From JBDGYW01 sp964518955 (lineage in GTDB: Bacteria; Gemmatimonadota; Gemmatimonadetes; Gemmatimonadales; GWC2-71-9): DNA of 64,000 nucleotides. Under the pieces are notes generated by a model that did not search any database, had not been told where the DNA came from, and was given only the letters and a program-made list of their open reading frames with translations. Shown in pieces: positions 42,161 to 51,165 of this stretch (positions within the stretch are counted from its first letter, which is position 1; every line of letters begins with the position of its first letter). A program made the position numbers and the translations under genes. Where the stretch lies: the NCBI GenBank assembly GCA_964518955.1, contig CAZFHS010000032.1:1-64000 (forward strand), read 5' to 3'.

Positions 42161-44482
42161 CTAGAATTCGATGTTTAGACCCAGGGTGGGAAGTACGGTC
42201 AGCGACTCATTGGGTTCGGAGATTCCTTCTCTATGGTTCCACTCGTATTGAGTGACGTTGGCTCTCCCGTAGACGTTTTGCACGTCGATGTAGGCCTCCA
42301 GCTGTATGCTGCGGAAACTCCAGCGTTTGTCGATGCGGAGGTCGAGGGCATGGAACGTCGGCAGTCGCCGACCCTCGTTGTATCCAGTGAAATCGAGCTG
42401 TCCAGCCACGGGACCGTTCTGGATAAACGGCGTAGTGGGCAGGCCGGTGGCGATTCTGAATTTGCCACTCAGCTCCCAGTCGTTTCCGGGCCTCCAGCCG
42501 GCCAAGAGATTGCCCAAAAAACGGGCATCGTAGCTGCCGGCACGTGTGATTCCCTCTATGGACGTGTACTCAGCCCTATTCAGCGTAGCGCTCAGCAATC
42601 CGTACAGGGGCACAGAGCTGAGGCGCTTCTGAGCGAGGAATTCAGCTCCATACACACTCCCGGTGCCGTCGCTGTTCAAGGGCTCGAGACCGTATGGAAT
42701 ATCAGTCGTAACATCTTCGAAACCGGCGGGCGCAAGCACTGCCTGTGGCCGGAATACGCGAGCAGGGTAATTCTTATACTTCTTGTAGAAGAACTCGAGT
42801 TGCAGCCTCGTATCGGGCCTCGGTTGGCCTTCGAACCCAACCACCACCTGATCGCTCTCGATGGGTTTTAGGCGCTGCACATTGCTGCCATCACCCAGCA
42901 GCCAAATGAACGAAGGCGCCTGGTGGTACCTGCCTGCGCTGAAAGTGGCGGCGATCGTTGGTGAAAGCTGGGCACGTGCGCCAAGCCTGGGTGCAGTCCT
43001 CACCGCGTCGTTCAAGAATGCGTAGTAGTCGAGGCGTGCTCCCGCTGTGGCCTGAATCGCGCGAGAAAATTGGAAGGTACCCTGCACGTATGCGGCGTTG
43101 CGAAGCGCGGTAAACGAGGTGTCGCGGGAGAGGGCGCGCGCCACGCCATCTTCGTCCAACCGGTATTGGCCATCCAGCTCGATTTCATATTCGAGCTTGC
43201 TGGCATACCTGGCTACGTTTCCGACGTTAAGCTCGAGCCAGGGCAACAGACGCTTCACCAAGTCGAGGCGAAGACTATTGTCACCCTCCGCGGAAAAGTT
43301 GCTGAATACCGTTTGTGGGGGATCCAGGGAATCGCTCTGAAGCGTCTTGAAACGGCTGAAGGTGCGACCGAGAGTCACCGTGAGAAGTCCATCGTTGATC
43401 AGCCTCTTCCAGATTAGACCTCCGAAGTACTGCCTTTGCTCTGGCGCCAGGATCCGACTGTTGTCGTACCTGTCATCAGCGTCATCATTAATGAACTCGA
43501 CGGTGTTGATAGCACCTATGCCGATTAACGACAGGCTGTTGTTGGCATCGATCCGGGTGTTCGTCTTGAGCTGAAAATCCACGTAGGCGGGGATGAAACT
43601 GAAGCCCGCAGCTTTGAATAACAGATCTAGGTAACTGCGGCGAGCGCTGAACAGAAAGCTCGTGCTCTGCCCCAAAGGACCCTCCAGCATTGCACCAAAC
43701 CCCGTTCCCGACAGATTCACTTCGCCGGCCAGCCGCTCGGTCTCACCTTCTCGTAGCGTGATTGACGTGAGTGAAGCTGTCCTGTCACCGTACTTGGCGC
43801 TGAAACCGCCGGCAGAGAAATCGGTACGCTGAACAAAATCCACGTTTATTAGTGAGAGCGGTCCGCCCGTGGAGCCTTGTGAGCCAAAGTGATTGATGTT
43901 GGGGACCTCAATGCCGTCAACCAGGAAGAGGTTTTCGTACGGAGCTCCCCCTCTCACTACCAGGTCATTTCGCCCGCCCGAGGTAACTCCTACCCCGGGT
44001 AGGAGAGCGACCGTGCGAATGACATCCTCCTGTGCACCGGGCGCCCGACGGGTCTCGTCCGCTCCGATCGACCTCGTCGATGTGGTGTATTCCAGCTGTT
44101 GCTGGAAGAACGAAGGCCGAACGTTGATTCCTTCCAGTTGAACGGCGAGCGGCAAGAGCTCGATGCGTACGTTTAGCGGTTTTCCGCTGCCAACTACGGT
44201 GTTTGCCCGCACTATCGGCTGGAAACCGAGCGCACGAACTCTTAATTGATAAACTCCAACCGGGAGATCGCTGAGCTCAAAACGTCCGAGCGAATCGGAC
44301 TGAACCGTGACACCCGCCTCTACCAGCTCAACACTGGCACCAACTATGTAGCGCTCGGTTCTGGAGTCGACCACCTGGCCATCTACGTGGCCGACAGGTA
44401 CATCCTGGGCAGCACTCGGCATCGCCGCGACAGCGACGATGACAACACAAACCTTCAATGCCCGCATCAGCAGAACGGACAT
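42161..44482 (-). CDS. TonB-dependent receptor with CarboxypepD-like N-terminal domain
   Basis: A protein of about 773 residues with signal peptide (ALKVCVVIVAVAAMPSAAQ), a carboxypeptidase-regulatory/CNA-B-like domain (VDGQVVDSRTERYIVGASVEL, GFQP) of about 90 residues, a plug with the mid-plug stretch APYENLFLVDGIEVP, and a beta-barrel ending in LGLNIEF. The ORF reads upstream to 44743, but that region contains the shared promoter; ATG 44482 or 44467 begins the signal peptide. The substrate is unknown. It is divergent from the CarH-like gene. Confidence 0.88.
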   Translation of the reverse strand: MSVLLMRALKVCVVIVAVAAMPSAAQDVPVGHVDGQVVDSRTERYIVGASVELVEAGVTVQSDSLGRFELSDLPVGVYQLRVRALGFQPIVRANTVVGSGKPLNVRIELLPLAVQLEGINVRPSFFQQQLEYTTSTRSIGADETRRAPGAQEDVIRTVALLPGVGVTSGGRNDLVVRGGAPYENLFLVDGIEVPNINHFGSQGSTGGPLSLINVDFVQRTDFSAGGFSAKYGDRTASLTSITLREGETERLAGEVNLSGTGFGAMLEGPLGQSTSFLFSARRSYLDLLFKAAGFSFIPAYVDFQLKTNTRIDANNSLSLIGIGAINTVEFINDDADDRYDNSRILAPEQRQYFGGLIWKRLINDGLLTVTLGRTFSRFKTLQSDSLDPPQTVFSNFSAEGDNSLRLDLVKRLLPWLELNVGNVARYASKLEYEIELDGQYRLDEDGVARALSRDTSFTALRNAAYVQGTFQFSRAIQATAGARLDYYAFLNDAVRTAPRLGARAQLSPTIAATFSAGRYHQAPSFIWLLGDGSNVQRLKPIESDQVVVGFEGQPRPDTRLQLEFFYKKYKNYPARVFRPQAVLAPAGFEDVTTDIPYGLEPLNSDGTGSVYGAEFLAQKRLSSVPLYGLLSATLNRAEYTSIEGITRAGSYDARFLGNLLAGWRPGNDWELSGKFRIATGLPTTPFIQNGPVAGQLDFTGYNEGRRLPTFHALDLRIDKRWSFRSIQLEAYIDVQNVYGRANVTQYEWNHREGISEPNESLTVLPTLGLNIEF

Positions 44483-44661
44483 TCCCGACCAGCACGCGTA
44501 CAAAATCTGCCGCCGCCCCCTGCCGTTATCATAACTCCTATTGGCGCTATTCTGCACTTCAATTCCCGCATCCTTATGTAAGGCCATTTCGGCTGCACCC
44601 GATAATACTTTATTGCGCGGTGGTACACCCTCCGAATAATATATCGACGGATGTCTTGTTG

Positions 44662-44707
44662 TTGTCAAGGTCAAAAACTTGACAATATGTCGACATCGCC
44701 TTAACGT
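44662..44707. promoter_or_regulatory. Divergent promoter with CarH-type operator
   Basis: An inverted repeat TTGTCAAG (44662-44669) / CTTGACAA (44678-44685) contains two opposite TTGACA hexamers that can serve as -35 boxes. On the plus strand TTGACA (44679), TCGACA (44690) and TTAACG (44701) are spaced exactly 11 bp, matching the TnnACA 11-bp direct repeats described for CarH operators (third repeat has one mismatch). On the minus strand TTGACA (44668-44663) lies 19 bp from TATATT (44643-44638). Confidence 0.65.
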
Positions 44708-44753
44708 TGACCAACGATTCGACTTCTGTAACCGACAAACCAAGACGTTCAGA

Positions 44754-45725
44754 ATGGATACATTGAGCTCGAAACCCGTACAAAAGCGACATCCGATTCA
44801 GGTCGTTTCACGAAGGCTGGGCCTGTCGATCGACGTGTTGCGAGTTTGGGAAAAACGTTACGAACTCGTGAAGCCGGGGCGGAGCGAGGGCGGGCACCGT
44901 CTCTACTCCGATGCCGACATCGAGCGGCTACGGTTGGTGCGTGAAGCGATGGCGGGCGGAAGAAGGGTGGGGCAGCTGGCGAACCTAACCGAGGAACAGC
45001 TCAGCGCACTCATAGAGGAAGATCGACGTGAATCTGTAGCGACAGCTAGTGTTGGACAGGAGCAGCAATATCATGGAACGCCCGAGTCGTTCGTTACCGA
45101 CTGCCTTGTGGCTGTCCGCGCTCTCGACTCGAGCGCTCTGAAGACACGTATCGACAGAGCGGTGATTTCACTGCCACCGGCGGAGTTCATCGACCAGGTC
45201 GCGACACCTCTGATGCACAAGATCGGAGACCTCTGGCACGGCGGCCAGTTGACTCCAGGACACGAACACCTCGCTAGCAGCGTAATGCGTAACACGCTCG
45301 CCGCATTGACATCGGTACTGCAGCCCGAAAACGGCGGGCGTGTATTGGTAGTGGCAACGCCTTCGGGACAGCGTCACGAGATCGCTGCAGTACTCGTCTC
45401 CGCAACAGCACAGTTGGAGGGCTGGGGGGTGACATACCTGGGTCCGGACCTTCCTGCGGCGGATATCGCTCAGGCCGTAGAGCAGACTCAGGCTAGAGCG
45501 GTTGCATTGAGCATTACAGTGAAGCCGGACGGGGATCTTCTAGAGAACGAGTTGCGGTCGTTGCGGAACTCTATGTCGGCGGATGTTACTGTTCTCATCG
45601 GGGGCCAGGCTGCAAATGAGTATGAGATTGTGTTGAACGCGGTCGGAGCCAGACATATGAAGGATCTAGGGGATGTGAGGCAGACGCTGAGGGAGTTGGA
45701 CGAAGGATCCACCGGCCCACATTGA
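44754..45725 (+). CDS. CarH/LitR-type B12-dependent MerR-family photoreceptor regulator
   Basis: A 323-residue protein. Residues about 10-80 are a MerR winged helix (IQVVSRRLGLSIDVLRVWEKRYE, GGHRLYSDADIERLRL). A four-helix bundle carries Trp-x9-Glu-His in LWHGGQLTPGHEHLASS, the CarH-specific B12-capping motif. The C-terminal B12-binding Rossmann domain has a His in SGQRHEIAAVLVSA (the cobalt-ligand region; the usual Glu/Asp-x-His-x2-Gly reads Gln-x-His-x2-Ala) and TVLIGGQAAN. CarH proteins bind adenosylcobalamin in the dark, repress, and release DNA in light. The ATG 44754 is preferred over 44679, which lies in the operator. Confidence 0.85.
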   Translation: MDTLSSKPVQKRHPIQVVSRRLGLSIDVLRVWEKRYELVKPGRSEGGHRLYSDADIERLRLVREAMAGGRRVGQLANLTEEQLSALIEEDRRESVATASVGQEQQYHGTPESFVTDCLVAVRALDSSALKTRIDRAVISLPPAEFIDQVATPLMHKIGDLWHGGQLTPGHEHLASSVMRNTLAALTSVLQPENGGRVLVVATPSGQRHEIAAVLVSATAQLEGWGVTYLGPDLPAADIAQAVEQTQARAVALSITVKPDGDLLENELRSLRNSMSADVTVLIGGQAANEYEIVLNAVGARHMKDLGDVRQTLRELDEGSTGPH

Positions 45726-45808
45726 TGCGGCGCAGGTCAGTGTTCAGGACTGCGGTATTCATTCCAGCCTAGTTGCTGGATCGTGATTGCCACTGATAGA
45801 ACACGAAG

Positions 45809-48800
45809 TCATCTGCCCAGTTCTCGCATCTCTCTGACGAGAGGCTGCAGAAATGGATCGGCATCAGACCATAGTGTGACCACCGTTCGCGCCCATCGAC
45901 TTGCATTTTCGCTGTCACCAAATCGGTCGGCGATCCGAGCACGTAAGACCATTGCGCGCACCAAGGAACCCGCCCTCGGTGGCGATGCCAAAACATCTGG
46001 AGCCAACAGGGGCAGCGCGCGCAATGCAGGATCGAGCCATGCCGCGGCCTCCTCGACATCTCCTATGGCAAACAACAGATCCGCCTCCGGATACAGACCG
46101 TCAATCGTGATGTTTGCGGATGGCGATTGTCGCCTCATCTCGCGGATTCCACCGAAGCCGCGCCGCACGGCAATTGTGTCACCGGCAGCCCATGCCGCCT
46201 GAATGTCAAGCAGGTAGTCTCCGCCGCCTGCGAGTCCCATGAGCGTGCTGAACTGAAACTCCGGAAACGCCAACGTCGCAGCCCAGGCAAGCCACCGGGC
46301 CCGAGCCTCCGGTCGTTCCGATGGGAGCAGAGTTTCTTCGATTGCCCTGTTTACTCTCTGCTCCAACTGAGCGATGCTATCCTCTGGCCCCCCAAGCGCG
46401 GAAAACGCCAAGAGCGCAGGAGCTGTCTCTCGGAGTGTTGCCGGTGCGCCGAGGATCTCAGCCACTCGCGAATCTCTAGCAGCGGACGCCGCAAGATTGG
46501 CGCGACCGGTTAGTGACGCGAGACCACAAATCAGCCACGCATCTACCGCACCAGATTCCGTCCATTCCCCGAGTAGTGCGTCGGCTTGCTGGCGTACTTG
46601 GTGTAACTTCTCCTCGTTCCATGGGACCGCAAACGCGAGTCTCATCCACACTTCGGACACCGAAATCCTGAAGCGATCAGCGGTACTCCCTGTCATCGAT
46701 CTAGCACGTCGGAGTGTGTCAATCGCTGATGGATTGCCGAGCAATGCAAGCGACAAGGCAAGCGCTTCCATGGCATCGCTGTTTTCTGGTGAAGACGCGG
46801 TCCATGCTATCACGACGTCGCGGAGCATCTCACGCTGTCTCCGGACTGCCAATGAATGGAATTCAGTAGTTGGTGTCGACAGTGGCGAGAACGCAGGGTA
46901 AGGAACCAACGCCAAGGAATCGCCGAGCCATTCCGGATCTGCCGCAAAACTGGCTGTATCTGGCGGCAAAGCGCGTCCAGGTCTGTACTCGTTTCCTCCG
47001 GTCATGAACATTGCGCGTAAAGTGAAGTATGACCGATCCCGAAACGATGCCAGGATCGATGGTCGCAGCTCGAATGCCCGCTGGAACATCAGAAAGGCCT
47101 GTTGCCAGCTAGTCCGGAAACGCCATCCCGAAGGGCTCGTTGGGTCCGGCAGAACTGTCATATCCCTTCGGAGACACAATGCGTAGCCGTACCATCCTAT
47201 GAATTCCCTTGGCTCACTCTCTGTAATCCTCTCCCAATCCGGACACGCCTCACCAAGTTCGCCCCTCGCTTCTGCCTGCAATGCAGCTGTAATCCTTCGA
47301 TCGCGGTCGGACATCTGCTCCATACCCAAGGCAGCCTGTTGTACCGAGATGCTCCAGCTGGCACGCTCGGCGCCGCCCCATGACCTGGAAAGCGCGACCC
47401 ACATGTGGGCTTGTGCATAACCTGGATCGATAGCGGCAGCCTCGGAGAAGGCCGAGTCGGCCCGCGCGAGGTCCCAATCGTCAATCGCTCGATGCCCGCG
47501 TTCGAAAGCTTGCCGTGCTGACAGCGATCGTGTGGTCGCGTCCGACGGAGCATCGTCCGGCGGCGAACCTCTGAACAGCAACGCATCAGCCAAATGGGCG
47601 AAAAGTGAATCTGCTCCCGCGAGGTCACGGGAGACCCGAACGGCATGTTCGGCAATCCGACCACGTTCAGTGGCAAACAGCACGGCTTCCACTCGCAGTG
47701 AATCCCCGCCCTGGGCCGTCGCCTCTCCGCGAATGTAACGTCCCACTCCCAGCCCGCGCGCAATCCGCGCCGCGTCAGCGGATGATACGGTACTCATGCC
47801 CGCTTCTCTTATGGCTTCGTTCACCTCGAACTGCGCCACAACGGTCAGCCCTAGCCACCGGTTGAGCGCATCGTTCAGAAGTTGAACATCGTTGAGCGGT
47901 TCTTCCACTTCACCTCTAACTGTGAATGGAAGAATTGCGTAACGCGTGGTATCTGAATACGCGGTGTTGTCTTCGAGCATCCGGCCCACGATCTCAGATC
48001 CAATCCATCCCACTCCGACCAACACGGCGACGGCGACGGTTATCGCACTCCATATCCCGAGCTTGCGTCTCTCACCCTTCTGTTTCTGGTCCGGCTCCGG
48101 TTCCGGCGGAGCGTCCTTGGCTTCCAGAAGTGCCCCCGCGAACTCGGCGACGGTCTTATACCGATCAGCCGGCACTTTCTCGAGCGCACGCAGAATCACA
48201 CGCTCGACAGCTGTCGGCACCGAAGGTCGCAGAGTCGTAATGAGCGGGGGCGGCATACCAATATGCTTCGCGATGATGGCCCGCGCAGACGGACCGTCGA
48301 ACACCATCTCGCCGGCGAGCATCTCGTATGCCACGCATGCAAGGCTATATGTGTCGCTGCGGGCGTCGAGATCCTGGTTGCCGGTACCCTGCTCCGGGCT
48401 CATGTAACCAGGCGTTCCAATCGCGATACTGCCTTGCGTCAAACGTTCACCGCCTGCTTTGTCTATCGCCCGGGCGATCCCGAAGTCACTCACCACAGCG
48501 TGCCCGGCCTCGAGCAGAATGTTGGACGGCTTGATATCTCGATGCAGCACACCTTTCTCGTGGGCGGCAGTTAGGGCCCCTGCGACCTCCGCTGTGATCC
48601 GTATCGCTGCGTCGATGGTGAGGTGTTTGTCCTTCTCGATCAAATCGCGGAGCGATCCCGAGGCGAAGTAAGGCATGACGTAGTAAGGGATTCCATACGC
48701 TTCGCCCGAGTCGTAAAGTGACACGATATTCGGGTGATGAAGTGACGCCTCGACACGAATCTCGCACAGAAACCTGTCCACTCCGATAGTCTCGGCAAGA

Positions 48801-49780
48801 GCTGCCCGCAACACCTTGACGGCTACTTTGCGGTCGTGCTTGAGATCGTGAGCCAGATAGACGATAGCCATTCCGCCCGCATCGATTTTCCGCTCGATCC
48901 TGTACTGGTCCCGGAGAGCTTCGGTTAGCCGCGTTTCCTGAACCCTGTCCGGGTCTTCCGGTTCCACCTCCACGGTCTCGCTCGCGTCACTGGCCTTGGC
49001 GGACGGCTGTTCGCGATTCGCCGCAACGATATTTGCGTCAGTATCTAGTCGCACCGGCGTTTGTCGTGCTTGAATGCGCTCTACCAGCGCCAGCGTTTCT
49101 GGCGATGGCTCGAGTCCGTACTCATCCGCCAACACTCGAGCAAACTTCTCGTATTCGCGCAGCGCCGTCGCTCTGTCTCCATGCGCGTCGAGCAACCGGA
49201 TCAGCCGTCTGACAGTGACTTCGTCCGCCGGGGCGGCTGATCCTGCCCATCTGGCGCATTCCACGGCCTTGAGGTAGTTCCCCTGCTCTTCGAGCGCCTT
49301 CACCTGCTGTAACGCGCCGGCCACTGCGTCGTGCCGGTACCGTGATCGCTCCAATTCGACCCAGCGTTCGAATTCGGGGGATTCGGACACGTACAAGCCG
49401 TCCAGGAAGGCGCCTCGGTAAAGCTCGAGCACCGTTTCGTGATCACCAGCTGCTACCGCACTCTCGAACAACCGAGCGTCAACTGAGACGAGCGTCTCGT
49501 CGAGCCCCACCTCCTCATCTCCGCGTGAAACGACGGTGTCCTTGCCCAACTCCGAGCGCAGAACGAATAGCGCCTGATTGAGGGCCGCACGAGCCTTTTC
49601 CTGCGTTTTCTCCGCCCAGAACAGCCCGAGCAGTTTATCGCGACGGTGCAAACCGATTGGCGCGGCAGCAGCGAGGTAGGCAAGCAGAGCGATCCGCTTG
49701 GGCCGCCGCAGCAGCTCCGTGGCTGCATTGCCCTCGGCATTCAAGACCTCGAGCTGGCCCAATAGGCGGATGGAGATCAT
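45809..49780 (-). CDS. BTAD/SARP-type DNA-binding domain fused to Ser/Thr kinase, membrane segment and TPR region
   Basis: A 1323-residue multidomain protein. Residues 1-100 are a winged helix and about 100-240 a BTAD TPR-like domain, as in SARP regulators. The kinase spans about 292-560: AGGMAIVYLA (P-loop), VAVKVL (Lys322), HRDIKPSN (Asp415), SDFGIARA, GTPGYMSPEQ. A membrane segment lies near 577-595. A periplasmic TolB-N-like domain (about 612-760; YAILPFTV, ARIARGLGVGRYIRGEA) follows, then TPR-like repeats to the end. It could act as both a membrane kinase and a regulator, or the BTAD part may be a ligand-less adaptor. It is divergent from two small exported-protein genes. Confidence 0.9.
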   Translation of the reverse strand: MISIRLLGQLEVLNAEGNAATELLRRPKRIALLAYLAAAAPIGLHRRDKLLGLFWAEKTQEKARAALNQALFVLRSELGKDTVVSRGDEEVGLDETLVSVDARLFESAVAAGDHETVLELYRGAFLDGLYVSESPEFERWVELERSRYRHDAVAGALQQVKALEEQGNYLKAVECARWAGSAAPADEVTVRRLIRLLDAHGDRATALREYEKFARVLADEYGLEPSPETLALVERIQARQTPVRLDTDANIVAANREQPSAKASDASETVEVEPEDPDRVQETRLTEALRDQYRIERKIDAGGMAIVYLAHDLKHDRKVAVKVLRAALAETIGVDRFLCEIRVEASLHHPNIVSLYDSGEAYGIPYYVMPYFASGSLRDLIEKDKHLTIDAAIRITAEVAGALTAAHEKGVLHRDIKPSNILLEAGHAVVSDFGIARAIDKAGGERLTQGSIAIGTPGYMSPEQGTGNQDLDARSDTYSLACVAYEMLAGEMVFDGPSARAIIAKHIGMPPPLITTLRPSVPTAVERVILRALEKVPADRYKTVAEFAGALLEAKDAPPEPEPDQKQKGERRKLGIWSAITVAVAVLVGVGWIGSEIVGRMLEDNTAYSDTTRYAILPFTVRGEVEEPLNDVQLLNDALNRWLGLTVVAQFEVNEAIREAGMSTVSSADAARIARGLGVGRYIRGEATAQGGDSLRVEAVLFATERGRIAEHAVRVSRDLAGADSLFAHLADALLFRGSPPDDAPSDATTRSLSARQAFERGHRAIDDWDLARADSAFSEAAAIDPGYAQAHMWVALSRSWGGAERASWSISVQQAALGMEQMSDRDRRITAALQAEARGELGEACPDWERITESEPREFIGWYGYALCLRRDMTVLPDPTSPSGWRFRTSWQQAFLMFQRAFELRPSILASFRDRSYFTLRAMFMTGGNEYRPGRALPPDTASFAADPEWLGDSLALVPYPAFSPLSTPTTEFHSLAVRRQREMLRDVVIAWTASSPENSDAMEALALSLALLGNPSAIDTLRRARSMTGSTADRFRISVSEVWMRLAFAVPWNEEKLHQVRQQADALLGEWTESGAVDAWLICGLASLTGRANLAASAARDSRVAEILGAPATLRETAPALLAFSALGGPEDSIAQLEQRVNRAIEETLLPSERPEARARWLAWAATLAFPEFQFSTLMGLAGGGDYLLDIQAAWAAGDTIAVRRGFGGIREMRRQSPSANITIDGLYPEADLLFAIGDVEEAAAWLDPALRALPLLAPDVLASPPRAGSLVRAMVLRARIADRFGDSENASRWARTVVTLWSDADPFLQPLVREMRELGR

Positions 49781-49801
49781 CCGATTCCCCAGTAGTCGAA
49801 A

Positions 49802-49897
49802 ACCGCTCTCCCGGTGATAGAGCGGTGAGACTGCGGTGTTCCTGCCTTGCTAAAGTTGCACCTAAGGTACGCGCTGGACACCACCACGCCAGTGGTG
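49802..49897. promoter_or_regulatory. Dyads in the divergent gap upstream of the BTAD-kinase
   Basis: Two dyads lie in the 169-bp divergent gap. ACCGCTCT (49802-49809) faces AGAGCGGT (49819-49826) close to the kinase start. CACCAC-GCCA-GTGGTG (49882-49897) is closer to the exported-protein gene. They are operator candidates for the BTAD domain, unproven. Confidence 0.45.
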
Positions 49898-49949
49898 CCG
49901 GCGCAGCTTTTCAACTCAGAACGAGCAACACCAGTACAAGGAGGTTGAG

Positions 49950-50360
49950 ATGAAGATGACCACCCTGCTCGCTGCCGTCGTGACGCTGTCGGTCGGCGCC
50001 GGTGGTTACGCTGTTGTGCGAGCTTCGGTCGAGTCGCCTGATCGCGCCTTCCATCCGATCGTGAGGACAGATCTGGATCGAACACCAACGGCAAATGTGT
50101 ACGAAGCGGTGAACGAGCTGCGTAGCGGTTGGTTGCCCCGGGATTCGACCGATCACGTCGGCATCACACCGACCGTCTTCATCGAGCTGCGCTGCAAAGA
50201 GGTCGCATGTCTACGCTGGATCGAGGCAAATCAGGTCGAGAGGATCGAGTATTTGGCTCATGATTCGGCCCCTCAGCGGCTTCATCAGGGGGCTGCAATC
50301 GTCGTCACAATGCGAACGAGGGCCGTCGGACTCAATGCGGATACCACAGGTGCAGGATGA
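49950..50360 (+). CDS. Small exported protein with TonB-plug-like C-terminus
   Basis: A 136-residue protein with signal peptide (TLLAAVVTLSVGAGGYAVV) and a strong AAGGAGG box. The mature part has NVYEAVNELRSGWLP and a C-terminal VERIEYLAHDSAPQRLHQGAAIVVTMR, which resembles the plug-domain-like small proteins I recall from Gemmatimonadota (with VERIEYL and a final strand). The function is unknown. Upstream it is divergent from the BTAD-kinase gene; downstream, the TolB-like gene starts 38 bp later. Confidence 0.65.
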   Translation: MKMTTLLAAVVTLSVGAGGYAVVRASVESPDRAFHPIVRTDLDRTPTANVYEAVNELRSGWLPRDSTDHVGITPTVFIELRCKEVACLRWIEANQVERIEYLAHDSAPQRLHQGAAIVVTMRTRAVGLNADTTGAG

Positions 50361-50397
50361 ACCCGCCTGCGGGCGTAGCGCAGACATCGGAGGCATC

Positions 50398-50997
50398 ATG
50401 ACAATGCAACTCAATCCTGGCTGCCGCGAGCCGCCCCTGGAATCGGCAGCAACGCCGAGCACTTACTGCGACAGACGGCCAAGATTGTCAGCCCGGCACG
50501 CCAGCACCAATATCATCGCCGAACGCATAATGCTCAGCGACTTCCCATATGTCCGTACGCCCGTTGGCGTGCTGCCCTTCGTCAATATTGCCGACGAACC
50601 CACAGTGGACGGTCTCAGCGACGAATTCACCAACGGTGTGGTCGAAGCGATTCGAGCCATCAGCGGCACAGGCATGGCAAAACGAAGTTCGACGCTACCG
50701 ACGAGCTTGAGTGACGTCCATTATCTCGACATCGGCCGGTGGCTGGAGGTCGATCTGCTGCTGATCGGCGAGGTAACGAATGTGGGAGACAACCTGTACG
50801 CCAACGCCCAACTCGTCTTTGCAGCGAGCGGTCTGCCAGTGCGCTCGTTTCGGTTCGAAAGAAAGGCCTCAGTGCCGTTCAATCGCGAACGGAGCGTTGC
50901 CGCCCAGCTCGCTCGGTGGCTCGAGGAGGTGCTGCCGAGGGCGGCTAGGCCCGCCTCCGTGGGACAACGACTCGGACGAACACACCCGCCGCAGTGA
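50398..50997 (+). CDS. Protein with TolB-N/FlgO-like domain
   Basis: A 199-residue protein beginning MTMQLNPGCREP with GGAGG upstream. The frame is open to 50260, but that part overlaps the previous gene. Residues about 55-180 contain VGVLPFVNIADEPTVDGLSDEFTNGVVEAI, IGRWLEVDLLLIGEV and LYANAQLVF, a fold seen in adenylate-cyclase-associated TolB-N domains and in the extracytoplasmic part of the divergent BTAD-kinase. No clear signal peptide is visible. A link between this protein and the kinase is suggested by shared domain and divergent position only. Confidence 0.6.
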   Translation: MTMQLNPGCREPPLESAATPSTYCDRRPRLSARHASTNIIAERIMLSDFPYVRTPVGVLPFVNIADEPTVDGLSDEFTNGVVEAIRAISGTGMAKRSSTLPTSLSDVHYLDIGRWLEVDLLLIGEVTNVGDNLYANAQLVFAASGLPVRSFRFERKASVPFNRERSVAAQLARWLEEVLPRAARPASVGQRLGRTHPPQ

Positions 50998-51006
50998 GTA
51001 TTCTCA

Positions 51007-51031
51007 CGGCGGCATGGCGTTGCCGCCGTTT
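51007..51031 (+). terminator. Hairpin terminator after TolB-like gene
   Basis: An 8-bp stem CGGCGGCA / TGCCGCCG with a 6-nt loop followed by TTTA, 10 bp after the stop. A good candidate for transcription end. Confidence 0.65.
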
Positions 51032-51165
51032 ATCTGCAGGTGGCAATCCGGACAGATATCGGATTGACTAGAGGCGTGGCGCTTCTACAGGCGGTACCTT
51101 TAGGCTGAGTTTTATACCCCATCACAAACCGAGTTTCACACACGGGCTCCAGGAATACACACGAC

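Noticed and set aside
44483..44640. Cobalamin riboswitch upstream of the TonB receptor
   Set aside because: I looked for the conserved B12-box GCCACTG on the receptor strand and did not find it.
45809..49780. Antibiotic cluster activator (SARP)
   Set aside because: The BTAD region is SARP-like, but it is fused to a kinase and no biosynthetic genes are nearby.
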